A stretch of DNA of 6,157 nucleotides from NCBI GenBank assembly GCA_900555725.1, contig USMD01000105.1, positions 1 through 6,157 of the forward strand, written 5' to 3'. The position numbers were made by a program, and so were the translations under genes. Positions 1 through 4,868 of the stretch are shown here, one piece after another. The stretch is from an uncultured Garciella sp. (GTDB lineage: Bacteria; Bacillota; Clostridia; Eubacteriales; Garciellaceae). Each line of letters starts with the position of its first letter. The first letter of the stretch is position 1. The notes beneath the pieces were generated by a model. It worked only from the letters and a program-made list of their open reading frames with translations, made no database searches and had not been told where the DNA came from.

Positions 1-37
1 CCTGTCTCGTGGGCTCGGAGATGTGTATAAGAGACAG
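1..37. other. Untrimmed Nextera/Tn5 sequencing adapter (artifact)
   Basis: Positions 19-37 read AGATGTGTATAAGAGACAG, the 19-bp Tn5 mosaic end used in Nextera libraries. Positions 4-18 (GTCTCGTGGGCTCGG) are the Illumina read-2 adapter tail that precedes it. Together bases 4-37 match the standard 34-nt Nextera oligonucleotide as I know it. This is library DNA, not genome, and marks a contig end. Genomic sequence appears to begin at about position 38. Confidence 0.96.
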
Positions 38-112
38 ATACAGTATATGATGTAGCACACACTCGTGTTTGAGAAAAATCCTATTTGTGCAATTTCCCCA
101 CTTATCTTTTTA

Positions 113-121
113 TGTTAAAAT
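113..121 (+). promoter_or_regulatory. Putative extended -10 promoter for the yaaR-iclR unit
   Basis: TGTTAAAAT at 113-121 is an extended -10 element (TG, one base, then TAAAAT, which differs from TATAAT by one base). No good -35 hexamer lies 16-18 bp upstream; the bases there are TTTCCC-like. Transcription would start near 128, giving a very short leader that just includes the ribosome binding site AAGGAG at 130-135. The original operon could also have had genes to the left of the contig end, so this promoter may be internal or not real. Confidence 0.35.
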
Positions 122-144
122 AAAAGAAAAAGGAGAACTTATAA

Positions 145-573
145 ATGAAAATTTCCCGTAATGACTCTATAAAAAAGGATTTTTCCTCTCCTACCCAAAT
201 AAAAAGAAAATCCGAAAATTTTTCTTCCCAATTTCAATTTGAAGATAATAGGAAAAGAAAACAGAACTTAAAAAAACTATTATCGAAAATTAATAAAAAA
301 GGAAGACAAATCATTCAAACCAACAGTATAAAGGCAGTACAAGAATATAAATCTATGATCCGTGAATATCTTTCATTGATCTTACAGACTGGTTATAAAA
401 TCAAAAAAATTCAAAGTCCCTGGAATGGCATGAATTCTATGACCATTATAAAAATTTTGGACAGGGAATTAGAAGAATTAAGCCAGTTAGTGTTAAAGGA
501 ACAGCAAGGTACCATAGCCATTATCAATAAAATTGATTGCATTTCTGGTATCCTATTAGATGCTTACCAATAA
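145..573 (+). CDS. yaaR: YaaR/DUF327 family protein
   Basis: A 142-residue soluble protein with no signal peptide or membrane segment. Residues 1-40 are polar, lysine-rich and probably disordered. From about residue 41 it matches the YaaR (DUF327) pattern as I know it: a basic helix (NLKKLLSKINKKGRQI), the conserved EYKSMIREYLSLIL block at 67-80, a helix around DRELEELSQLVLKEQ (106-120), and the typical ending ISGILLDAYQ (133-142). The length is normal for the family (about 140-150). The biochemical role is unknown. In Bacillus subtilis yaaR sits between tmk/yaaQ and holB, whereas here it precedes an IclR regulator, so it may be a paralogue rather than the tmk-cluster copy. The ATG is well placed after AAGGAG at 130-135. 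The stop is TAA at 571-573, 25 bp before the next gene, so the two are probably co-transcribed. Confidence 0.8.
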   Translation: MKISRNDSIKKDFSSPTQIKRKSENFSSQFQFEDNRKRKQNLKKLLSKINKKGRQIIQTNSIKAVQEYKSMIREYLSLILQTGYKIKKIQSPWNGMNSMTIIKILDRELEELSQLVLKEQQGTIAIINKIDCISGILLDAYQ

Positions 574-598
574 AATTTATATTTGGAGTTGGATACAA

Positions 599-1345
599 AT
601 GAAGAAGCAGAATAATGATGTAATGAGATCCTTAGTCAGAGCCTTAAACCTATTGGATATTTTTATGGAATACAAAACCGAACTATCCATTGGTGATATT
701 GCTGAAAAAACAAATTTATCTGTAAGTACCGTATATAGAATTGTCACCGCCTTGTCAGCACATGAATATTTAATAAAAAACGAAATCAACAAAAAATACT
801 TTATTGGTCCAAAACTAATTAAATTAGGTATCATCGGGATGAAATCCATGCAAGTAGGGATTAGAGACTATGCAAAACCTTTCTTAGATGAGATCTTTCA
901 TAAATACAATGAAACAATTGGCCTCTATACCTTAAGTGGTGATTCTAGGGTTTGCATCGATGTAAGAGAGTCAACCAAACAATTGAGAGATGTGGTTAAG
1001 ATTGGAGGCTCTGTTCCCCTATCCGATGGAGGAATTGGAAATATCTTTCTAGCCTATATGGATCAGCAAGAATTAGAAAAAATTCTCCCTAATATTACTG
1101 AAGATTTAGAAAATAAGTTTAAAACAATTCGTGAAAATCAATACCTTATTAGCCAGGGAGAGAGGATTATTGGGATCAAGGCAATTGCCTTACCAATATT
1201 TGATTTCCATAATAAAGTAGAATATGCAATTAGTTTATCTGGTCCTAAAGAAAGGTTTTCTGAAGAAGAGGATCTGGAGAAAATTCAATATTTATCAAAA
1301 ATTTCTCAAAAATTATCTAAAATATTGGGAAACCTAGTCTCCTAA
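599..1345 (+). CDS. IclR family transcriptional regulator
   Basis: A 248-residue DNA-binding regulator of usual IclR length. The N-terminal winged helix-turn-helix covers about residues 6-75, with LSIGDIAEKTNLSVSTVYR (29-47) as the HTH and EYLIKN...KKYFIGPKLIKLG as the wing and its exit. A linker helix follows at about 78-105. The C-terminal GAF-like effector domain runs from about 106 to 245 and ends with the conserved SLSGPKERF block (212-220). The usual motif around P-L-H-x-T-A-x-G-K-A is replaced by VPLSDGGIGNIF (139-150), so the ligand pocket may differ. The ligand and target genes cannot be read from sequence; no catabolic operon lies next to it. I chose ATG 599, preceded by TTGGAG at 582-587. 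An in-frame ATG at 560 lies inside yaaR, adds 13 residues unlike the family and lacks a clear ribosome binding site. Confidence 0.9.
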   Translation: MKKQNNDVMRSLVRALNLLDIFMEYKTELSIGDIAEKTNLSVSTVYRIVTALSAHEYLIKNEINKKYFIGPKLIKLGIIGMKSMQVGIRDYAKPFLDEIFHKYNETIGLYTLSGDSRVCIDVRESTKQLRDVVKIGGSVPLSDGGIGNIFLAYMDQQELEKILPNITEDLENKFKTIRENQYLISQGERIIGIKAIALPIFDFHNKVEYAISLSGPKERFSEEEDLEKIQYLSKISQKLSKILGNLVS

Positions 1346-1360
1346 ACTTCAAAGCCTGTT

Positions 1361-1417
1361 TTTTTCTCCCTAAAGGAACTGCTACAAAACTAGTATCGGT
1401 TGTCCTTTAGGAGAAAA
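1361..1417. repeat. Long inverted repeat downstream of iclR
   Basis: The left arm at 1362-1377 (TTTTCTCCCTAAAGGA) pairs with the right arm at 1403-1417 (TCCTTTAGGAGAAAA) across a 25-bp loop. Pairing is complete except for one bulged C around 1368-1370. The outer T/A pairs place T residues before the stem and A residues after it, so on the plus strand it lacks the 3' T-run of an intrinsic terminator. It may add to transcript 3'-end structure just ahead of the true terminator. Confidence 0.65.
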
Positions 1418-1456
1418 GAAGAGGACTATAAATCATTTATAAGTCCTCTTTTTTAT
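1416..1456. terminator. Bidirectional rho-independent terminator
   Basis: GAGGACT (1421-1427) pairs with AGTCCTC (1442-1448). The inner part, TATAAATCATTTATA-like, continues the stem with A-T pairs and one bulge. The plus-strand transcript then runs into TTTTTT at 1449-1454, ending the yaaR-iclR unit. In the opposite direction the stem is followed by CTTCTTTT (complement of 1413-1420), so it can also stop transcription of the convergent minus-strand HTH gene, whose stop codon lies 30 bp away. Confidence 0.85.
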
Positions 1457-1485
1457 TTTACAGATTTTTAGAAGATAATTTTTTA

Positions 1486-1785
1486 TTAAACTCTTTGAAA
1501 AACCCTTTTCCCCCGTGAATCACATCTAAGTCCTTCTACTCCATTGGTCTTATAAACTCTTCTCCAACGATCTAAGCAGCGATAGGGTTGTTTGATACCA
1601 ATGGTATCTAAATCAAAACCAGCTTCAATAAAAATACTCATGGGGGATATCCCCATTAGATTTTTCTTTACTGCTATAATTTTAAATTCCGGACGATAAG
1701 TAATGCTTTTACTGGTAACATTTAAAACATTCTTATTTTCACTTAAAATTTGCTGTTCTTTTTTAGATAGAATTCTCTTAGACAT
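1486..1785 (-). CDS. Small HTH protein, IS3 OrfA-like, probably C-terminally shortened
   Basis: A 99-residue basic protein. It resembles clostridial 'HTH domain-containing' proteins related to IS3-type OrfA: N-terminal KKEQQILSENKNVLNVTSKS (9-28), then ITYRPEFKIIAV (29-40), a helix pair GISPMSIFIEAGFDLDTIGIK (about 46-66), then RCLDRWRRVYKTNGVEGL (69-86). Family members I recall continue past an SRGK/GRP-type segment into a coiled coil of 30 or more residues; this one stops at SRGKRVFQRV. No OrfB integrase or terminal inverted repeats are visible nearby. A role in DNA binding is likely, but the function is unknown. The start at 1785 follows GAGGTG (complement of 1791-1796). The longer start at 1803 has no comparable site. 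The last codons run through homopolymers (GGGGG, AAAA, TTTTT). A one-base shift there would extend the frame to about 1458, still without a recognisable coiled coil. Confidence 0.6.
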   Translation of the reverse strand: MSKRILSKKEQQILSENKNVLNVTSKSITYRPEFKIIAVKKNLMGISPMSIFIEAGFDLDTIGIKQPYRCLDRWRRVYKTNGVEGLRCDSRGKRVFQRV

Positions 1786-1796
1786 AACTTCACCTC

Positions 1797-1869
1797 TTCT
1801 CATGAATATTTCTCATATTGTGTAAAAACGTGTATTCAAAGTATAAAAACGATTTTCATAAGATGAGAA
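1797..1869. repeat. ATGAGAA repeats in the HTH gene leader
   Basis: TTCTCAT occurs on the plus strand at 1797-1803 and 1810-1816, 13 bp apart, and its inverse ATGAGAA lies at 1863-1869. In the minus-strand leader RNA, the early UUCUCAU could pair with either later AUGAGAA. The copy at 1797-1803 directly adjoins the GAGGTG ribosome binding site. This could be an RNA switch, an operator for the encoded HTH protein, or chance in AT-rich DNA. Confidence 0.35.
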
Positions 1870-1882
1870 TTTTATAAGTCGT

Positions 1883-1911
1883 ATTATATAATATAAAGGA
1901 ATATTTGTCAA
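1883..1911 (-). promoter_or_regulatory. Consensus sigma-A promoter for the HTH gene
   Basis: On the minus strand, TTGACA (complement of 1906-1911) and TATAAT (complement of 1883-1888) are separated by exactly 17 bp. Both hexamers match the housekeeping consensus perfectly. Transcription should start near 1876, leaving a leader of about 90 nt before the ATG at 1785. This is the best promoter match in the window. Confidence 0.85.
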
Positions 1912-1913
1912 TA

Positions 1914-1942
1914 TTGAAAATCATATAAATATAAGATACACT
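1914..1942 (+). promoter_or_regulatory. Possible promoter for mog
   Basis: TTGAAA (1914-1919), then 17 bp, then TACACT (1937-1942) is a moderate sigma-A match, with 4 of 6 in the -10. Its -35 lies 2 bp from the -35 of the divergent HTH promoter, giving a back-to-back arrangement. Another TATAAT at 1945-1950 has no suitably spaced -35. The start site would be near 1950, leaving a leader of about 80 nt. Confidence 0.35.
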
Positions 1943-2029
1943 CATATAATAAAGAAAATGATAACCTATAGATTGGCATCACCCTTGAAAATTATCTTAA
2001 ATTATCATTCCAAGAAAGGGAGGGTTTTT

Positions 2030-2521
2030 ATGTTTACTTTAGGAATTATTATTGCCAGTGATAAGGGCTCTAGGGGAGAAAGAGTGGATGAAAGCGGTAA
2101 GCTTATAAAAGAAATGATGAAGAATAGCGGATATGATATAAAAAAGTATAGTATTGTGCCTGATGAACAGAGATTATTAGAGGAAGAACTTATTTATATG
2201 TGTGATGATTTGAATTTGAATCTGATACTAACTTCTGGTGGTACAGGATTTTCTAAAAGGGATGTGACTCCAGAGGCTACGTTAAATATTATAGATCGTT
2301 ATGCCCCAGGTATCGCTGAAGCCATACGATATAATAGTTTACAAATTACACCCCGGGCAATGCTATCCCGCGGTGTATCTGGTATAAGAAAGGATACCTT
2401 AATCATTAATTTACCGGGCAGTCCTAAGGCAGTAAAAGAAAGTCTTGAATTTATCCTACCTTCTTTGGCCCATGGACTGGAAGTTTTAAAGGGCATAACT
2501 TCTGAGTGCGCTAGAAAGTAG
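2030..2521 (+). CDS. mog: MogA/MoaB family molybdenum cofactor protein
   Basis: A 163-residue cytosolic single-domain protein of the MogA/MoaB (MoCF_biosynth) fold. The family binds molybdopterin, and MogA adenylylates it before molybdenum insertion. Visible landmarks are the N-terminal strand and loop GIIIASDKGSRGE (5-17), the TSGGTGFSKRDVTPEAT block (68-84) that forms the molybdopterin site with conserved G-G-T-G and D-V-T-P, the PGIAEAIR segment (93-100), TPRAMLSRGVSGIR (107-120), and NLPGSPKAVKE (127-137). Length is typical of the short form (about 160). MogA cannot be separated from MoaB here. No other cofactor gene lies in the window, so its partners must be elsewhere. I chose ATG 2030 because AAAGGGAGG (2016-2024) precedes it; the in-frame ATG at 1958 adds 24 residues outside the family pattern. 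Confidence 0.88.
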   Translation: MFTLGIIIASDKGSRGERVDESGKLIKEMMKNSGYDIKKYSIVPDEQRLLEEELIYMCDDLNLNLILTSGGTGFSKRDVTPEATLNIIDRYAPGIAEAIRYNSLQITPRAMLSRGVSGIRKDTLIINLPGSPKAVKESLEFILPSLAHGLEVLKGITSECARK

Positions 2522-2611
2522 GAAAAACTTAGATGAGAATCTTATATTTTATGAAATATCTACGACTTTTTAATTGAATTATAATCTTTTCTATAACAAT
2601 TTTTTCCTACT
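2517..2611. repeat. 11-bp inverted repeat flanking the mog 3' region
   Basis: AGTAGGAAAAA (2517-2527), which includes the mog stop codon, is perfectly matched by TTTTTCCTACT (2601-2611). The 73 bp between them are AT-rich and hold a smaller hairpin, ATATTTTATGAAATAT, near 2544-2559. No GC-rich stem followed by a T-run is present, so a classical terminator for mog is not seen. The rest of the 208-bp gap up to the lspA promoter holds nothing I recognise. Confidence 0.5.
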
Positions 2612-2687
2612 GTCCTAAAAATTATTTCATATTCTAATTCTTTCCTAAAATAATCCTTCAGCAATGCTACCTTTAAAACCTGTAAAA

Positions 2688-2696
2688 TGGTATAAT
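2688..2696 (+). promoter_or_regulatory. Extended -10 promoter of lspA
   Basis: TGGTATAAT at 2688-2696 is a perfect extended -10 (TG-n-TATAAT). The hexamer 17 bp upstream (2668-2673) is a poor -35, which extended -10 promoters tolerate. The start would fall near 2703, giving a leader of about 27 nt that contains the lspA ribosome binding site AGGAGG at 2717-2722. Confidence 0.7.
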
Positions 2697-2729
2697 ACCT
2701 ATGATTAATAATTTTTAGGAGGTACTCTA

Positions 2730-3188
2730 TTGATTTTTTTTGGAATTATTGCCTTATTAGTACTATTGGATCAATTTACAAAATTTCTCGTTATAAAATA
2801 CATAAAACCTATCTATACTCTTCCCATTATTAGGGATATTTTTCATCTTACCTATGTGGAAAATAGAGGTGCTGCCTTTAGCATTTTTCAAGGAAAACAA
2901 ACTTTTTTGATTGTAGTTACTCTTATTTTTACCATTTTTTTAATTTATTATCTTAAAAAAGTGCCCACAACCAGCAATAGCCTATGGTTTAAAATTTCCC
3001 TGTCTTTTATTATTGGAGGAGCCATAGGAAATCTTATGGATCGGATACGACTTAGTTATGTGATTGACTTTTTTGACTTTCGTATCATTAATTTTGCCAT
3101 TTTTAATACAGCGGATACCTTTGTGGTAATAGGTACCATTTTATTGGTTCTTATCATTCTTTTTGGCAATACAAAAAATTATCTATAG
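2730..3188 (+). CDS. lspA: Lipoprotein signal peptidase (signal peptidase II)
   Basis: A 152-residue integral membrane aspartyl protease that cuts the signal peptide from lipid-modified prolipoproteins at the outer face of the cytoplasmic membrane. Four hydrophobic segments are visible, at about 1-22, 57-75, 86-104 and 126-146. Family motifs are complete: LDQFTKFLV (13-21), YVENRGAAFSIF (42-53), GGAIGNLMDRI (96-106), VIDFFDF (111-117) and FNTADTF (125-131). The catalytic aspartates are D113 and D129 by family alignment. Length is normal. The start codon is TTG at 2730-2732, placed 7 nt after a perfect AGGAGG (2717-2722), and it begins the protein exactly at the first membrane helix. In many Firmicutes lspA is followed by an rluD-type pseudouridine synthase; here it is alone and runs into a convergent gene, overlapping it by 6 bp. 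Confidence 0.96.
   Translation: MIFFGIIALLVLLDQFTKFLVIKYIKPIYTLPIIRDIFHLTYVENRGAAFSIFQGKQTFLIVVTLIFTIFLIYYLKKVPTTSNSLWFKISLSFIIGGAIGNLMDRIRLSYVIDFFDFRIINFAIFNTADTFVVIGTILLVLIILFGNTKNYL
3183..3188. other. Shared palindromic stop of two convergent genes
   Basis: CTATAG is self-complementary, so it supplies TAG as the stop of lspA (3186-3188, plus) and TAG as the stop of the methyltransferase gene (3183-3185, minus). The two coding regions overlap by exactly these 6 bp. No intrinsic terminator with a T-run is seen close to the junction in either direction, so the transcripts probably overlap. Confidence 0.9.
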
Positions 3189-4331
3189 ACCCCTCTTTTT
3201 TGGTGGTAAGGGCCCAAAATATTGATAAAGATAGGTTTGGATTCTGCCATTATAGAGTTTACGATTTTTATCTGCTTTTTTCCCAAAATGTTTCTCAAAG
3301 TCTGAATGGGAAGTAATGATAAAAAAGGACCAATCATTTAATTTGCTAAATACCCTTCCCATATCTCTATATAATGCCTCTACTTCCTTTTTTTCTCCTA
3401 ATCGTTCTCCATAGGGTGGATTGGAAATAATAACTCCATATCTTTTTCGAGATCTTAATTCCTGTACCGGTAATTTCTGAAAGAAAACACAATCATCCAC
3501 TCCTGCCATCTCCGCATTGAATTTAGCCTGTTTCAATGCCTTTCCATCGATATCCGATCCTAAAATACGAAAATCCTTTTCCACATTCATAGCTCTCATG
3601 GCTTCTACTTTCTCTTGTTTCCATAACTCCTTTCCAAGGCGCTGCCAATTTTCAGATACAAAGTTTCTCTGAAGTCCTGGGGCAATGTTTTTTCCTATCA
3701 TAGCCGCTTCAATGAGTATCGTACCCGAACCACAAAGAGGATCGATTAATTCCCTAGAGGGATCCCAACGGGATAACTTTACCAAAGCTGCTGCTAAGGT
3801 TTCTTTTATAGGAGCCTCGTTGCCGTGCTCCCGATACCCTCTTTTATGTAATCCTACTCCACTGGTATCAATTAGTAAGGTTGCTACATCTTTTAAAATA
3901 GATATTTGAATGGGATACTGAGCACCTGTCTCCTCAAACCACTCTACCTTGTACTTTTCTTTTAATCTTTCTACCACTGCCTTTTTGACGATAGATTGAC
4001 AATCTGAAAGACTGAAAAGTTTTGACTTTACAGACTTTGCCTTATAGATAGGAAACTTTCCATCCTTGGGAATCCATTCTTCCCAGGGTAGAGCCTTTGT
4101 CTTTTCAAAAAGCTCCTCAAAGGAAAGAGCTTGAAACTCTCCCATTTTTACAAAAACTCGATCTGCTGTACGTAACCATAAATTTGTTTTAGAAATGGCG
4201 GACTCATCAGCAACAAAGGTCACCCGACCATTTTCCACCTTTATATCCTCATAGCCTAAATCTCGTACCTCTTGGGCTACAAGAGCCTCCAATCCAAAGG
4301 TACTGGTGGCAATTAACTCTATTTTATACAT
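3183..4331 (-). CDS. THUMP-domain SAM-dependent rRNA methyltransferase (YpsC/RlmL-N type)
   Basis: A 382-residue cytosolic RNA methyltransferase of the COG0116 group (Bacillus YpsC; N-terminal half of E. coli RlmL, which makes m2G2445 in 23S rRNA). An N-terminal ferredoxin-like and THUMP RNA-binding region covers about 1-155: MYKIELIATSTFGLEALVAQ at the start, and YPIQISILKDVATLLIDTSG at 139-158 near its end. GLHKRGYREHGNEAPIKETLA (160-180) is the family signature linking to the Rossmann methyltransferase. SAM-binding motif I is DPLCGSGT (197-204), an acidic loop SDID lies at 259-262, and the catalytic motif NPPYGERL is at 304-311. The protein is full length with all motifs intact. I chose ATG 4331, preceded by TAGGAGAG (complement of 4338-4345); the ATG at 4355 lacks a ribosome binding site. 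The exact target base is inferred from homologues. Its stop codon overlaps that of lspA. Confidence 0.93.
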   Translation of the reverse strand: MYKIELIATSTFGLEALVAQEVRDLGYEDIKVENGRVTFVADESAISKTNLWLRTADRVFVKMGEFQALSFEELFEKTKALPWEEWIPKDGKFPIYKAKSVKSKLFSLSDCQSIVKKAVVERLKEKYKVEWFEETGAQYPIQISILKDVATLLIDTSGVGLHKRGYREHGNEAPIKETLAAALVKLSRWDPSRELIDPLCGSGTILIEAAMIGKNIAPGLQRNFVSENWQRLGKELWKQEKVEAMRAMNVEKDFRILGSDIDGKALKQAKFNAEMAGVDDCVFFQKLPVQELRSRKRYGVIISNPPYGERLGEKKEVEALYRDMGRVFSKLNDWSFFIITSHSDFEKHFGKKADKNRKLYNGRIQTYLYQYFGPLPPKKRGL

Positions 4332-4368
4332 TTTTTTCTCTCCTATTCTAATCATTTACTACGTTAAA

Positions 4369-4397
4369 AGTATACCCTACAATTTTATTTTCCACAA
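4369..4397 (-). promoter_or_regulatory. Probable promoter of the rRNA methyltransferase gene
   Basis: On the minus strand, TTGTGG (complement of 4392-4397) and TATACT (complement of 4369-4374) are 17 bp apart. The -10 differs from consensus by one base; the -35 keeps only the TTG. Transcription would start near 4362, giving a leader of about 30 nt that contains the AGGAG site. A second, weaker pair (TTGAAA and TATTCT, 18 bp apart) lies further upstream. Confidence 0.5.
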
Positions 4398-4570
4398 TTA
4401 TTTGTAGAATACTTCTTATCAAATAGGTTTTTCAAAATCAATCATAGTATAATTATTATAATAATATATTTACCATCGTAGTAATTTATAGTATATTCCT
4501 TAAAATCTCGGAGATACTATCTCAAAACCCTTATCCCATGAATCAGAGAAAAACCCTTGATTAACGAAAG
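4398..4570. other. AT-rich intergenic spacer with a small palindrome
   Basis: This stretch between the divergent methyltransferase gene and the tyrS promoter has no coding sequence I can support. It includes a very AT-rich tract (about 4447-4475) and a perfect 13-bp palindrome, GAGATACTATCTC, at 4511-4523. No T-run follows the palindrome, so it is not a terminator; a protein-binding site is possible but unsupported. Confidence 0.5.
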
Positions 4571-4575
4571 ATATT

Positions 4576-4608
4576 TTGATAAAATTTTGTAAGAAAATAC
4601 TATATAAT
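4576..4608 (+). promoter_or_regulatory. tyrS: Promoter region of the tyrS T-box transcript
   Basis: TTGATA (4576-4581) is followed after 16 bp by TACTAT (4598-4603), which overlaps a perfect TATAAT at 4603-4608. The perfect -10 would need an unusual 21-bp spacer from the same -35. Either choice places the start at about 4610-4615, just before stem I of the T-box at 4621, which fits T-box architecture. Confidence 0.6.
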
Positions 4609-4609
4609 G

Positions 4610-4828
4610 AAATACAATGAAGGAGTCTTAGTAGCTTTCTATGGTTACAATCAAGAGAATAGGTCGGAGGGTGAAAGATCTATAGTACATAGATAGCAAA
4701 GTACAACTCTAGAGTATCGAAACTTCGCGGAACCATACGTTATATGGTTAGAGGCACCGATTTTCTTTGGTGTAAATTAAGGTGGTACCACGGCTATCTC
4801 GTCCTTAAAAAATGAGATAGTCTTTTTT
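4610..4828 (+). ncRNA. Tyrosine-responsive T-box riboswitch leader
   Basis: Uncharged tRNA-Tyr binds this leader and favours read-through into tyrS. Stem I is closed by GGAGT (4622-4626) with ACTCT (4706-4710). The next helix pairs 4634-4643 with 4688-4697, with one mismatch. The internal loop between them has AGTA on the 5' side (4630-4633) and AAAGTACA (4698-4705) on the 3' side, so the specifier is UAC at 4702-4704, a Tyr codon followed by A. Further hairpins are AACCATA/TATGGTT (4731-4749) and CACCGA/TTGGTG (4755-4772, stem III). The T-box AAGGTGGTACCACGG is at 4779-4793. In the antiterminator, AAGG pairs with CCTT (4803-4806) and ACG with CGT (4800-4802) around the bulge UGGUACC. UGGU would pair with the ACCA end of tRNA-Tyr (discriminator A). 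The 5' end is inferred from the promoter. Confidence 0.95.
4792..4828 (+). terminator. Regulated intrinsic terminator of the T-box
   Basis: CTATCTC (4794-4800) pairs with GAGATAG (4814-4820), extendable by a G-U and a G-C pair, and is followed by TCTTTTTT (4821-4828). The stem uses the bases at 4800-4806 and its left arm that the antiterminator needs, so the two structures exclude each other. The terminator should form when tRNA-Tyr is charged. Confidence 0.93.
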
Positions 4829-4868
4829 AATTGTATGATAAAATAATTTATCTTTGGAGGTGCAGCAA

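Noticed and set aside
560..598. Longer iclR start at ATG 560
   Set aside because: It would overlap yaaR, adds 13 residues that do not fit the family, and lacks a good ribosome binding site; ATG 599 is better.
577..849. 90-codon open frame on the minus strand
   Set aside because: It lies entirely inside iclR on the opposite strand, has no ribosome binding site, and its sequence matches nothing I recognise.
1797..1869. CRISPR or short tandem repeat array
   Set aside because: The repeats are only 7 bp, irregularly spaced and mixed in orientation; no array exists in the window.
1958..2029. Longer mog start at ATG 1958
   Set aside because: No ribosome binding site; the conserved domain begins right after ATG 2030, which has AAAGGGAGG.
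2299..2496. 65-codon open frame on the minus strand
   Set aside because: Antisense shadow of mog, which is strongly supported by motifs on the plus strand.
3685..3909. 74-codon open frame on the plus strand
   Set aside because: Antisense shadow of the methyltransferase gene across its SAM-binding motif region.
4686..4688. Alternative UAC as T-box specifier
   Set aside because: This UAC lies at the top of the 4634-4643/4688-4697 helix, not in the internal loop; the UAC at 4702-4704 is in the specifier position.
4854..4868. tyrS start at TTG 4854
   Set aside because: The TTG overlaps the GGAGGTG site that serves ATG 4869.
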